64,000 bases of DNA, from positions 941,001 through 1,005,000 of the forward strand of contig VICG01000008.1 in assembly GCA_008692225.1 (NCBI GenBank), written 5' to 3'. Each line of letters starts with the position of its first letter. The stretch's first letter is position 1. The position numbers were made by a program, and so were the translations under genes. This DNA is from Monilinia fructicola (Eukaryota; Ascomycota; Leotiomycetes; Helotiales; Sclerotiniaceae). Shown here one piece after another: positions 1-12,066 of this stretch. Below the pieces are notes generated by a model. The model was given only the letters and a program-made list of their open reading frames with translations. It was not told the DNA's origin and searched no databases.

Positions 1-1
1 C

Positions 2-715
2 GAGGGGGCCGGCTCTGATGCGCCCATATCGGAAGTTGTGCTCGAAATTGAAACTTCCGGATCTTATGATGCGTTACGCGGTGAAGCGGGGGTTCATCGA
101 GTTCAACGAGTTCCTGCGACGGAAAAACAGGGGAGAACACATACCAGTGCCGTGAGTGTAATGGTTTTACCGAGTTTCCCCACGACGGGACAAGAGGGCC
201 AGGAGTACTGGGAGGCAGATTTGAATGATCCAAATAGCGATTATTATGTGAATCCGGCGGATGTGCGGACGGATGTTATGCGAGCGAGAGGAGCGGGTGG
301 CCAGCATGTCAATACGACTGATTCGGCTGTTCGATTAACGCATGTACCCACCAATACCGTGGTTAGTATGCAAGAAGGTCGGAGTCAGCTTCAAAATCGA
401 CAGAAAGCGTGGCAAGTATTGCGCTCGAGATTAGCGGCTGCCAAAAGAGAAGCGAGAGAAGAGCAGTTGATTAACTTAAGGAGGAGTGTGATTGGGGTGG
501 CAAAGATGGGAAGAGGTGATAAGATTCGAACGTATAATTGGGGACAGCAGAGAGTTACGGATCATAGGAGTGGATTGAGCGTGCATAATCTGGATGATGT
601 TATGGAAGGCGGCGACGAACTTGATAAAGTTATTGATAGTGTCAAAGCCTGGTTTTCCGAGCAGGAAATTCTCGGGTTACTCGCTGATGAGGAGGCTCGC
701 AGCAACGCAAAATAG
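2..715 (+). CDS. MRF1: Mitochondrial peptide chain release factor 1 (C-terminal part)
   Basis: This is the 3' part of a class I peptide chain release factor; the 5' end lies before the window, and frame 2 is open from the first base. It carries the universal GGQ motif (bases 296-304, within RARGAGGQHVN), whose glutamine enters the ribosomal peptidyl transferase centre to trigger hydrolysis of peptidyl-tRNA. After it come the usual SVVRLTH-like strand (here SAVRLTH), the QEGRSQLQNRQKA helix and the domain 3 tail with DKIRTYNWGQQRVTDHR. The RTYN/QxRVTDHR signature is that of bacterial/mitochondrial RF1-type factors rather than cytosolic eRF1. The stop-codon-reading loop would be upstream and is not visible. 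It probably acts in the mitochondrial matrix, ending translation at UAA/UAG. No intron is seen in this part. Confidence 0.93.
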   Translation, partial: EGAGSDAPISEVVLEIETSGSYDALRGEAGVHRVQRVPATEKQGRTHTSAVSVMVLPSFPTTGQEGQEYWEADLNDPNSDYYVNPADVRTDVMRARGAGGQHVNTTDSAVRLTHVPTNTVVSMQEGRSQLQNRQKAWQVLRSRLAAAKREAREEQLINLRRSVIGVAKMGRGDKIRTYNWGQQRVTDHRSGLSVHNLDDVMEGGDELDKVIDSVKAWFSEQEILGLLADEEARSNAK

Positions 716-1500
716 ATGGTGTGCTGGAGAATATCAAATATGCATAGAAGTTTATTATATCCTCTGTACTTTTCCACTCTGATTAATCCCGTGGCCTTTA
801 TGAAAACGATCATTATTTCAACAAAGGGCTAGCATCATCTTCAAATTTACATATTTGCCCATGACAAGCTATATCCATCGCAAAGTCACCAAACAGGCTA
901 ACCGCGACATGGAACAAAGATGAATCAACGCATCGCAGTTAATAAAACTGTCATCCCATCGAGTATCTGTCCCGATGAATGATTCACTCACTATACAGCG
1001 ATCACATTGTAAGAACTATAACTATAATATTTCACTTCAATCTATGGAATGACAGCAGCCCGATTCACTTTCTCGGGTGATAAACCCCTATTATTCTACG
1101 GAGGGCAATACACTGCTGGAAGGTTTCTCCGTTACGTTCTCGAATCACACTACCTTATACGCTGATTTCGATCCACGTTCTAGGAGACCATTGTTTCGAT
1201 ATCTACCCAGGGAGTAGCAGTACTGAAATACATGGTGGTAACCTACGAATTTCAAAGTCATGCTGTTTACAATCTGCACGTCATATTCACACCACAAATC
1301 TCATGTATCAAGAATCAAGAATCAAAGAATAAGAATATTCCATGCTAACCAAAAGTTACGGCGAAATCCAAAAAAAACCCAGCCCCGTCCAATAACAAAG
1401 ACGCATCCGTCACCCATGAATCCCCAGCCTAGCCATTTCCCACCAACGCTTCCAACCAAACAAACGAGTCATAAAGCCATACTCTGTGCCATCCAGTCAT
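716..1500. other. Convergent intergenic region, no gene seen
   Basis: This stretch lies between two convergent genes (release factor on plus, aspartic protease on minus) and probably holds both 3' untranslated regions. The short open frames here have no recognisable protein character. Confidence 0.6.
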
Positions 1501-2918
1501 CTAAGAAGGTGGAGCTGAGGTATTTTGATTCGGCTCGTTTCTCTGGACGGCTCCGAATTGCGTGTTGCCTTGGTCGAAGATCTGTAGAGTGGGATGGTTA
1601 GCACTTGATATAAGGTGAAAAGGGCAAAGCGGAACAGAAAACGTACAGCATAAATTCCCTTGAGGAATGTATCACCAAGGATATCAAAGGTCATGGAGCC
1701 TCTAGATTGAATACCACCATAGACCATACCATTTCCAGCATCGGCAAATCCCAAGTCCTCCTTCTGAACAGCAAATTGTTTGCCACCTACGGCAAACGTG
1801 ACTACTGGAAGCTGATCGGCGGTGGTGCTACTTGGGAATGTGTAGCCTTGTTGTTCGTTGTCATATGTAGATCCTGGAATGGCATCGTAGATGGCCTGAC
1901 ACGTTTCATCAGAAACTAAAGCGAGGGTGGTTCCAGTATCGGCGATGGCTTTGTTACCACTTTGCGCGATGGTCTTGCCGTTAACAGTAGCAGATGCAGA
2001 ATCGAACATCCAGAATCCCTGCGAGTTGTCGACGGGAGTATAGTAGATCTCTTGAGTTCCGACAATGGTGTTGTCGATGTAGCCAAATGTGTAGAAGCTA
2101 GCTCCCTTGTCAGGATCTTCGGCATCGCGCCAGCTGCCGAGATTGGCCGTGAACAGTTCTGCGTTGGAAGGAATATCTTTTTGGCTGATCATGTTCTCGA
2201 CAGGGGTGGCAACTGGTTCTGGTGTGACAGTGTTAATGCTACCCCAGGCGAGACCGAGTAATCCATCACCAGCACCCTCGGCGAATTGGGTAGATAGTTT
2301 GGTTGCAAGCTCTACTGCTTGATTCTCGATGGCAAGTCCACCGAGGGTGACGGTATCCGTACCAACAGTTCCTGAAGCGGAAGAGGAATCACCATACGAA
2401 ATCTTCCATTTGGATGTCTTGGAAGCTTTGAAGGTGGATGACTTTGCTGGGTCGAAGATCGTGTGACCGGTGGCCTTGGCAGTTATGGATTTGGGGAGTT
2501 CTGTAGACCATACCTATTCGTGCATGTTAGCTCTAAGATCAAGAATTTAAAATACTTGTTTACCTACCCACAAATCGGATGATCCAGTATCAAAGTCAAG
2601 CAGCAAAGTTTGTGGTGGTGTACCAATTTGTACAGGGCAGAGATACTCCGAGTCATTTTGTTGGTCTTCAGCTGGTACTTCGCCATTCTCCCCAGTAGAT
2701 GTCTTTTTGGCCAAGACACGTTGAGTTTGTGCTTTATGTCCAAATTTGTGAAAGGTACCTGGAGTTTCGACGGCTTTGTTCAACTGGAAGTATGGACCAG
2801 GTTTGGTGGGCTCGAAACCCCATTTGTTGAGCAGATAAACATAGGATTTGAGTCCGGATCGTTTGTAGTTCTTGTTAGGAATGAGTCTAATCTTTGACAA
2901 ACCTTGAAGAGAAGCCAT
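1501..2918 (-). CDS. Pepsin-like (A1) aspartic protease, three exons
   Basis: Exons read on minus are 2918-2568, 2513-1647 and 1581-1501, giving about 432 residues. Both introns have GT..AG ends (donors GTAGGT and GTACGT) and keep the frame. Exon 1 ends on the first active-site motif DTGSSDLW (Asp about residue 110); the second, DTGTT, is at about residue 309. This is the two-lobed arrangement of family A1. The flap-strand region ([12 protein letters not shown]) and the family's closing strand (GDTFLKG...FDQGNTQFG) are present. The first ATG in frame (2918) begins a Lys-rich stretch without an obvious hydrophobic signal peptide, followed by about 90 residues that look like a propeptide. The protein resembles podosporapepsin/aspergillopepsin-type fungal enzymes, but its targeting is unclear: vacuolar, unconventionally secreted or cytosolic. 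Confidence 0.92.
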
Positions 2919-3042
2919 AGTGAGTAGTTTGATGAAAGGTAATGCGAGTTTGAGGTGATAAGATAATACTTTGGTTGTAGGCAAAAGTGGGTTGAAGATG
3001 ATGGTATGAGACGGAAAGAAACTGATGCAGAGGAAAGCTGCC

Positions 3043-3050
3043 TTTAAATA
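3043..3050 (-). promoter_or_regulatory. TATA-like element of the aspartic protease gene
   Basis: On the minus strand the octamer TATTTAAA lies about 125 bases upstream of the protease ATG, a plausible place for a fungal TATA box. It is only a sequence match; no transcription start is known. Confidence 0.3.
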
Positions 3051-3074
3051 CTCTTGGCCATCAGGACGTTTCAC

Positions 3075-6000
3075 CTATAGAGCTTCCTTCCCTCCCTCTA
3101 CCCTTCAGATGATCTAGCAAAGGCGTCATCAATTTGAGTTCCGGGGTTTCAAGGTAGCTTCCATGATATGCACAACCGGGGAAGGCGCATAGTGGGTACG
3201 ATAAGAAATCATTTGTTGAAGTATACCCCTCCAAATATGCGCAGCTGTCGGGAAATACCAAGTATCATATGATGTGAGGATCACGAAATCTGTTCCATTT
3301 CTTCATGCTTTTTGCGTACACTTGTACTCCAGTGAAGCTTTCGATTTTGACCGAAGTGATAAAACATGGTGACTGTACCCCGTGAACATGTCTTTTGAAG
3401 GCAAACGTCGTCTCGAGGTCAAGATAGTGACACATTGCAAGAGGGGCGATGAAGATGGTGTACAAAGGTTTACCTTTCGGTAGTTCATTCCAAGTGGATC
3501 TATTCGAGACAACACCCTTAGCCGTACTCGTACAGAAACCGAAGAACGATCTCTAAAAGAAAAGAGAGGCTGTGTCAACACTTCGTAGAGTTGAATAAAC
3601 ATACGTTACTCAACCACGCGTACGCTAAGTACTCCACAACAAGTGCGAATACAAGCCTCCGTCAGTCAAAATAGATGGGTGAGGAACTACCCGTGCCGCC
3701 GATCTACTCTTAGAACCGGACTGTTAATTAGTTGCAAGTTGTTCCAGGTTGGGGTCGAGCTCATTCTATCCACACATTGGCTCTAGACCTAGTTGACAGT
3801 ATCTTTTGTGAAACTAAAAGAGGGCAGTGTGCCGCTGAAAGCAGGTTGATTGGTGTTGGTAGCTTTAGGGTTTCGACGGAAGGGGTCAGGTATTTGACGT
3901 CATTGATCGATAATAAACAGCATGACTTTGGTATTTCAAGGGGCAGGATTGATTGATTGATTATACCCAAGTGCGTGCTGCATACAAGCAGTGCCGTACT
4001 GTACCCTGAGGTCCCAGCAAGATACACATGAAGATTTTCTGATGTCACATGTGGCGACGGTATCAATAGAATGACGAATGGACATCGCAACTCGTAAGCT
4101 ACCAAGGCGTCTTGGTAGTATCGCCATCATGAAGCCGACAGTATAAAATCGATAGGCTGTTCGCCTGGATTGGTGGTACGGATGTAGCCATGCTTATCAT
4201 GCCGACTTATTAGTGGAGTGACACTGGGTGACTGGGAATATATCTTCATGACCTTCCTTATCAGTAGAAGCCAGAGTTCCAGAAGAGCTTGAATCCACTT
4301 AGCAGCACTCTCGGTGGCGGGTATCGGACATCCCTCCCCACCCAAACCGGGATTCTTCATCCAACTTCATCCACCCCACACCATCCCGTGTCTCCTCCAT
4401 GCATGTTTCTTTACGAAGAGAGAAATCCTCACCAATTCGCTGTTGTTCTGCTGATCTCATCCCCAGATCAAGATTTGGTACTTTATCTTCGAATTCTTGC
4501 CATCTTCAGCCTATGTTTCGAGACATCTCCCTATTACATGACGCGGCTATATCTGATTACCGTTGAATGATATAATGCACCCCTCGCAACACATACATGG
4601 CATGCATCGTTTGCGAAACATCTGCTGTTCCCATGCGGGAGTGCGGCGGATAGTTGTGGCTATAGTTTACTCCACTGGTGCTCTTCAATATTGAATATCT
4701 AGAAGCTTGTTTGTCTAGATATGAGTATTCCAATCTTGTTGTTTTGTGGCTAAATCGTGATGCTCTGTCATTATCATATAACGGATTACCTCAACTGAAG
4801 CAGGCACCATGTCGAGATAGATTCTTCGAACCGGATTTGATATATTATCAATCCCCCTGGGAGTCAAACAGGGTCTCTGCAATAAGTGGGTAAAATGCTG
4901 TTGAGTGTTTGTTCGCTAATCTGGGAAAAAGTGTTGCATCGCTCCAAGTTGATTTGGTCTCTAAGTGGATGAGCATTTTCCAAGAACGGCGGCAACGTGC
5001 CGAACGATACATGATGCTGCAACCCTATAGACAAGACCTAGCTTTGGAAAAAGAAAAGGGATTGAGATGTCCACGAGTTTTCTTTTTATTATTAGTGAGA
5101 TCGAAGTTTGGCCTTTGTTACATCGATATTGGCGCTTATTATGCTGTGCTTACGATTTTCATTCCTGTGCGACACAATACCGAGAACAAGCTTTTCGCGA
5201 ATGTACAGTCATGCGGGGATTAGTTCTAGAACTAGTGAGACATCTGGAAACTAAACTTGCAGCCAGTAAACAGTCCTCAGCCTCCGCTGTATGAATGCTC
5301 TTCTTAAAGTCCTCCCAAGTCAAGTTCGATAAATAAGTTGGGAAAAAGGTAATATACAATGAACTATATCAGCAATATTTTGCTTCGCGGCCGAGGAGAA
5401 AGCTGAGATTTAACCGTTACAATATATCTTCAATGCAAGGCAGGCCGAGAAGAAGAAACATATTGAATGTATCGATACATCAAAACACATCGACTTTATA
5501 GAGCTATACAAGACGATGGATACCTTTACTCTCCTAACAATCCCACAATTTGTCCTTCAATTTAGGTAGTGTTGATATTCCAGAGAGTACTTGGGTAATT
5601 CCAAGCTCTTATATTGAGAAGTGGTATTCCTATAACCCGTAGATATCTAGTTAAATATTTAGAAAGTATCTGACCAAACCGTTCAGAGAACTATCAGCGA
5701 CGTCAAATACTATCATTTTTGAGATTAGCCTAACCATCAACCTCATTTTAGATGATAGTCCCTTCAATCATTCAAACCTGTTGACATATTTCGCGTTTTC
5801 TCATATCTGTATTGACGCTATTATGATTTCCCAATGCCACAAAATAGTTTATACATCATAGGGGTTGTTTCTTCATCTCTTACATCCCATAGCAAATATT
5901 TAGATACTTCCATTGGATTAACACATCTGGGTACCGCTCTGCAGGTTATAAAACAATCTTTGTCGTTTGGTATCCTTTTTATTGTGAACAAGAATCTGCA

Positions 6001-6164
6001 ATTAGCCGAAGCGGTGTCAGATGTAGGAGAATATATGCTTCCATCTCCGCACCACTTTCCTTCCGACTTGAGACAGTAGCCCAATCTCCACACCTGGAAC
6101 TTCAAGTTGATCAAATTCGAAAAAGAAACCCTTATAGAATCAATACTTCACGAGAACTCCAACA
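3075..6164. other. Gene-poor interval, no supported gene
   Basis: About 3 kb with only short overlapping open frames in all six frames (the longest near 100 codons), none with a domain, signal peptide or convincing splice structure. The protease-proximal part will contain that gene's promoter. I see no transposon ends or RNA genes. Confidence 0.5.
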
Positions 6165-6569
6165 ATGCCAGCCCATTTCATCCTCTCCATCGCCCTACCT
6201 CTTCTTACGCCTGCCATCTTCTATTTTTTCGGCTACGAGTCCTACACTCGCTCTATCTACTCTTACATTCTCGGCCTTTCCATCCGTTCTCTCATCACCT
6301 TCTTCCAAATCATACCACCTTGGATTCCATGGCTGTGGATTCTTTTCTCGGTCGTATTTTTGGGATGGGTGGGTGATCTCTGCGTTTGGATATTATGGAT
6401 TGGACTGGCGGCATTTTGGGGGTGCGCCTTTGTGTATACGACTGTGGGGGTTCGGGAAGGTGCCAAACAGGATGGCGAAGAGGGGGCGACGAGATTAATT
6501 TTGGTGGGCGTGGAGAAGACGATCAAGATTGTTGGGGAGAATGAGGTGATGAGAGTGGTAGAGGAGTGA
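6165..6569 (+). CDS. Small multi-pass membrane protein, unknown function
   Basis: Single-exon frame of 134 codons starting at ATG 6165 (context ACAATGCC, with A at -3, good for fungi). The first about 95 residues are strongly hydrophobic, with perhaps three membrane spans: residues 4-22, about 35-65 (rich in Trp and Pro, IIPPWIPWLWILF) and about 68-92. They are followed by a hydrophilic tail of about 40 residues with acidic and basic groups. I do not recognise a family. The clean split between hydrophobic core and charged tail argues for a real protein. It has no close neighbour on either side. A chance frame remains possible. Confidence 0.5.
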   Translation: MPAHFILSIALPLLTPAIFYFFGYESYTRSIYSYILGLSIRSLITFFQIIPPWIPWLWILFSVVFLGWVGDLCVWILWIGLAAFWGCAFVYTTVGVREGAKQDGEEGATRLILVGVEKTIKIVGENEVMRVVEE

Positions 6570-9500
6570 GCTTGATGCATGAGTGGGTGGATTGATGATG
6601 CTGGCTCTGTTGGGAATTGGCAAATGTCGACTGGAGACCACAGGAGGCGAGATTCGGGTACAAAACTTCGGAGACAAAAGGATTTGCAATATCAAAATTG
6701 ACATCGGAAGCGCAAATGCAGTCTATAATGAACTACAACTCTTCGAGTGGCTCTTCATTGTTTCAAAAGAGAGGATATCATCACAGAGATGTGAAATCGT
6801 TCCATATCGACTTACTTTTCTTCTCAAGTGGACTCGCTGATTACGCTCACCGACTACAAGACAGTGATAACTGCGCTAGAAGAATCTAATTTGAAATATT
6901 ATCTATATCAAGCTTGAAGAAGTGAAATTCTACAATCTCGAACCAACACATTTGATGCCTCAATAATATCGACGCTTCCAATTCATTTCGCAATCCTTAA
7001 CGGCATATGCATCTATCGAGCCTAACATACCTCGAAACATGAAGATGAAGGTATCGACCACCACCAAGAGACCCGTTCAATCCCCTTCCGGGAGAGAAGG
7101 GTTTGCTACATGGAAACGTTTTAGTGAAGCGTAGTCAGTTAGGGTGTTAAAAATCCATGGATATATCAACTGACCGAATCCCAATTAGCAGTATTGAGAG
7201 AAACGATTACTTTTGCGATTGATATCTTATTTTTCAGTTTCTTGATCTGTAGCTGGGCTTATCAAGTGGTAATCTGCGAAAGCGCCGCGAATTGTTGGCA
7301 AATTGTTTACACATTTTGAGGCTGGTTATGGCCAAATGTACAGGGGAAAAAGGAAGAAGAAAAGGGCAAAAAGCTCGTCCTCAGATCTCACCATCTGAGG
7401 GCTCGCAATGAAGCGGGTAGAACTCAAATCTACAACTTGAACTTTTAAAGTGAAAGCCAAACCCCAAACAAAGCAAATTACTCCGAAGAGTCTACTAGAA
7501 ACATAGAGTCGGAATCGAACCGATCTCAAATCTTGCCCTTAAGTGACATGTTTTACCACTGTGCCACGAGGTGGTTCTGTTGATTAACCTGCGTTTAATG
7601 GTGATTGTATACACTTGGGCGAGGGGGTGGTGAATAGTATAATAAAACCGCCGATATTGACACATTTGCACAAAACAAATTCACTGGTACGGAACGCGAT
7701 ATCTTACTTGCTTGGACAATCCTCATGCTGAGATCTCAAAGATAACCGTCAGTTAACATGGCCCCATAATTAACCTAGAAAGTTGCTATATGCAGCTAGG
7801 CATCATAAGCAGGTGACCTCGGGAAGGTGTGAAGCTTCCCCTTATGTTTGCTTGCAAATTGACGCGGAAAAAAATCTGTCATTGACCACGCTACTCATCA
7901 GGAAACAAGTCCTGGTCCTGTGTGGCTTATACATTGTGATTTTCTCATGATGAATATGATGAGCTTATTCAAAACCTACCTATGGCATCTCAAATTTGCC
8001 ATTCAGGTTTACAGTTTACGACCTCTCAACCATCATGGCCAAGCCAGCGAAATTACCGAATAGAAATCACAGACGAAGAAAGGGAGGTAGGCTAAAAGCA
8101 ATACGTAAAAAATAGGGTGTCTATCTGCAAGTCACTAAACCAGAAATGAGGCTCCAGTTTCTGCGGAAAATTTAAAGTTCAACCCCAAAATAAAGCGTAG
8201 CTAAAAACACCGCAGGACGGTGTTTGTTGTACCCTAGAGCGAAGTCATCGAGGTATGGCGAATGGATCGGACTTCAGTATCACGCAGGATTATGGTATCG
8301 TCCTTCCTGGATGGAGGTCCCATTGATTGAGAGATCGGTGTGACTGACTCGATATTGGACCGCCTTCTGGCTGTCTGGTCCCTGAAAAATGTGTTACCTT
8401 GTGAATCTAAACACTCGATTTTACACTAAGGTCTTTTTGCCGTAGTTCGCCTAGAAGTGGAAGGACATAATGATTGTTGTTGGCAAGCTGGCAAGCCAAG
8501 TCATTTCCATTCTCCTACTCAACAACAACCGTCTCATCAAATGAGACATTCAAAGTTGCTGATATTCTATCCCCATTTGAAAAAAGAGATAATGCGCTGG
8601 GTTGTTTGTCAGACTCAGCTGGATTTACGCACCAATGCTTCTCCGACCAGACTCAAGATATTGGAACTATCAATCTAGGTTCTCCACGATATCGCAGATC
8701 TTACGAAGCTATTGTCTTTGTAGGAAAAGAAGTATTGGCGCTCGTTCAAATCACATGGAAAGAGTGTCGGGCCTCTTCTTAGCCAATCGGAAGGCACTGA
8801 TCCCATAAACACATCTCGTTAGTCTTACAGGTATGCAAGGCTACTATCCTTCACAGAATAAGATGTACAAATGTATGTCCCAGTCAACCAAAGACAGTGA
8901 ACCTGGTATATTTAGAGTTATATTTGAAAGAGAATTTTATCAAAGTAAATGCTCCATATTATGGGAATATTATAGAACTATGGCTGGCGGGGGAAATATA
9001 TGTGCATCTCCAGAATAAGGGAGCCGTTAGACACTTGTCCAATCAAGGGCGATCCCCACAAGTAGCATACCTGAAATTGAATGAGATATCAAATAGGTGA
9101 CATCATTCCAAAGATAGTACGTATCGTTGGCAACCTTGCTTTCTCGACCACAGGAGGGAAACCATCCAAGCCAATTGAGAGAGGCATATGCACAACTTGT
9201 AATAGGAAAGCAGTGCGTTTGATGATACCCTTTCCCTTTTGCATCATTCAAGTGAAAAAGCCTCGGAACTATCACTTGAAGTTCTGGGTTTCTATTCAAA
9301 ATGAGGGACACTAGAAGCCAGGAAGTTGAAACCCGAAATTTTTATAGATTTTGTCACAGATTATAGTCACGTGATACCGCCGTGCAGGGGCTACATTTGT
9401 CACGAAGTCAAGTCACACCATGAGCATTCCGACTTTACGATATAGTAGGATAATATTTTTCTTTAAAGTGCTGGAACTTCATAAGTACGCTAGCGCTGTA

Positions 9501-10754
9501 AAATCAACATGCAATAACAGGTCGAATTGCTATACTATCTCTGAAGCAACATACCTCCAAATGCATCTATATTGGACAACAGTACATCAATTGTCGGCGG
9601 AGAACCACAAATTGATGTGCCCATCCATTATTGATGAATTAAAGATAGCTGCTTGCAACAACAATAGGATGATATCGTCAGGACTTTGAGGAACCTGAAA
9701 AAGTTAATTGGTGTTTGAATGTGAACGACAATCGGTTTACTCAGTTGTTTGTTCTGAGGTTGTCCGCAGGATTAGCCGACTTTCGAGGCCGTTAGAGTTG
9801 CGGAACTTTCGATATTTAAACCATCAAGATCTGATACCCGATGGCTAGTATATCTCCATTCCAAATCTAGATTGAGATGAGGGCTATTTATAAGTTCTTG
9901 ATCAGTGGTGTTTCGTTGTGATTTGGTTTGAGTGTTTCCAGAAGCATATTTCACGGGGCATTTTCAATATCCGAGTCATCTTTAATATCCATATTCATCA
10001 AACCTAGCGCCAAGGTATAATGGAACATCATATGTTATATGACCAGCAGTTCAAATATGGTTATCTCATTGTTTAGTCATTGTTCCCGCATCGCATGAAT
10101 ACACCGGCAACGAGGATCCACCTCGGTAACCATTAATGATCACAGAAACAATCGAGGGAAAGTTCAACCGGTCCTTAAGTATTATTGAATAGGTTGACAG
10201 CGACGACATGATAGTTCAAGATCGTCTATTATAACCATTATATTGGAGGGTTTCGTTTGTTGCGCTTTGAGTCCGTTTCAAAACGGTTCCCCAACTCCCC
10301 TGAAACTGTCAAATAGCCTTTCGTGTGCAGGGTCCTCCCAATATTGCTTGGCAACAGCCAGTTACACAACGGCCTCGACCATACTGTTGGTAGAGTGCGA
10401 CATTCCTCGTTGTAAAGATGCTGGTTCTGAAGATCCATCTATCAACAATGAACTTGGCATCGATTTTGGCGCCGGTTTTCACAACTCCAATCGTTCTATT
10501 CTCGAACTAGGTTAGGCAGCTTTAAGAGAATTGATGAGATTTATGAAAGTAATACCCATCAAGTCTTTGCCGATTTTGCTTCCACATCTCTGGAAGATAG
10601 CCCATATCCAAAAATTTCCTTGTTTTTTCAGTCCATAATAATTAATCTGCCTATCCAGCCTGGTTGCTGCGGGCTTTTATACCACTTCATATGCTATAAG
10701 CTTAATACAGTTGCTACTTTATACAACTCCCTTGCTGCAAACGAACTTCCAAGT
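6570..10754. other. Long gene-poor interval
   Basis: About 4.2 kb without a supported protein gene. It contains the tRNA-like sequence near 7.5 kb. A frame at 8474-8782 ending in a compact, Cys-containing stretch could be a last exon of a small protein, but I found no convincing first exon. The remaining open frames are short and mutually overlapping. Confidence 0.45.
7504..7572 (-). repeat. tRNA-like sequence with A and B boxes (SINE or tRNA relic)
   Basis: On the minus strand there is a good RNA polymerase III A box (TGGCACAGTGG, 7566-7556) and, 34 bases further on, a B box (GGTTCGATTCC, 7521-7511). The T arm pairs over four bases. The acceptor arms do not pair (CACCTCG at the 5' side, TCTATGT at the 3' side), the D stem does not close and the anticodon stem is poor. 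It is therefore not a working tRNA. Intact promoter boxes with a broken cloverleaf are what a tRNA-derived SINE head, or an old tRNA pseudogene, looks like. I see no clear tail or target-site duplication. Confidence 0.5.
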
Positions 10755-11461
10755 ATGCAGCCACTTACTTTCATGCTCTTGATTTTTGCAGGCACATCTT
10801 TCGCAGCGACCGCAACCACCCCAGCAAATAAGCCAGCGGCACCAGCAGCAGTTGCCCGAATTGCTTCGCCCAAACCTCTCACTCCTTCAAACCCCCCCAC
10901 CTCAAACGATGTCAAAAACTCATTGAACAACTGGGCCACCTCTGTGGATACCGTCAACGCATATCGTATGTTGACCTTCTCAGTCTTGATTTCTAATCCC
11001 CCATTCTGACCCCAGCCACAGTCGACGACCCAAACAATTCCACCAAACTCAACACCGCCATCGCCTTCGCCAAAGACGAGCCCGTCCAACTCGCCACTCT
11101 CATGAAAACTCCTAACCTTTCTCCCGCCGGAATCAAATCCGCCAAAGTCCTCATGGCCAACTTCCCCTCCATCGTCTCCAATCTCCAAAATGTAAAGACC
11201 GGCGTTATGACAACTGACGATGCAACTATGGCCGTTAATTTCAATCGATGCTGCACCGTACTCCCAAACATCGGAACACTCTGGGAAGCTGCGACAAATG
11301 CGAGTAAAGTACAAGATAAACCGCCCCCAAACCTGGAAGCACAATGTGCGATGATGAGCTGTATGGTTGGGGTCAGCGGGGCGCAGGCTCAGACGGCTTC
11401 GAATGTTACCGGGACGGCTATGGCATCGGGTTTGCCGAGGATGAGACGAAATAGAAAGTGA
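10755..11461 (+). CDS. Small secreted protein, Ala/Pro-rich N-terminus
   Basis: Exons 10755-10965 and 11022-11461 join across a 56-base intron (donor GTATGT, acceptor CCACAG) to give about 216 residues. The start is chosen because it gives a clear signal peptide (MQPLTFMLLIFAGTSFA, cut about residue 17). A linker rich in Ala, Thr and Pro follows (about residues 18-50), then a mostly helical-looking domain with four cysteines late in the chain (one CC pair and two single Cys in CAMMSC). The tail is basic (PRMRRNRK). No enzyme motif is seen. The make-up suits an extracellular or wall-associated protein, possibly an effector. I do not recognise a family with certainty. Confidence 0.75.
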
Positions 11462-12066
11462 GGTTTAGGATGAAGTGGGAATGGCTCCGGCAGTGAACAC
11501 GAGTATGTGAGCCTACTTTTGGTAGCGTGACTTGCGTATCTGATTCTCAAATTAAAGGAGGGCTTTGGCAAAAACAGGGTTGAGATAAAAATACCAAAAG
11601 ATATTATCTCACATTATGAATAATAACACAATTCATTTCTGGTGATCGAAAAGGAGAGCGAATGTGAATCTTGTCTGTGAAGATGGCGTTCATATGATGG
11701 ATGCCGTCGAAAGAAATGAGATGTAAATATACGAAAACTTGAAAACTCCATTGAAGCAAGCTCCTCTCAAACGAACACTTGTCCGAGTACTCTTAATGAT
11801 CCAACGTCTCGAGATAGTCATCATCAAAATTCCTTTGTCTACGGATACAGTAATGACAAATTGTGATCTATTTATTGCTACAAAATTACACGTAACATGG
11901 CATCTACCCCTCCCAGGCATTTATTATACATGACCGAGACGCCCATTCATGCATTCGTGAATATTATATGCACGTTGCAAATGCAAGCCCCAAATGCAAG
12001 TCATATAAACCTCTAATAGGCCTTCAGATATGTATCTTTTTATCTACGCCGCCACCGGTGACTTTC
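11462..12066. other. Convergent intergenic region
   Basis: Short space between the 3' ends of the small secreted protein gene (plus) and the AAA+ ATPase gene (minus). No gene or repeat is seen. Confidence 0.6.

Noticed and set aside
7504..7572. A working tRNA gene
   Set aside because: The acceptor, D and anticodon stems do not pair, although the A and B boxes are good.
8474..8782. A possible last exon of a small secreted RNase-like protein
   Set aside because: Interesting Cys-containing end, but no first exon with a signal peptide and no ATG in this frame; too weak to call.
10694..11344. A 216-codon frame on minus overlapping the small secreted protein gene
   Set aside because: It is antisense to a spliced gene with a clear signal peptide and well-formed intron; its composition mirrors the other strand.
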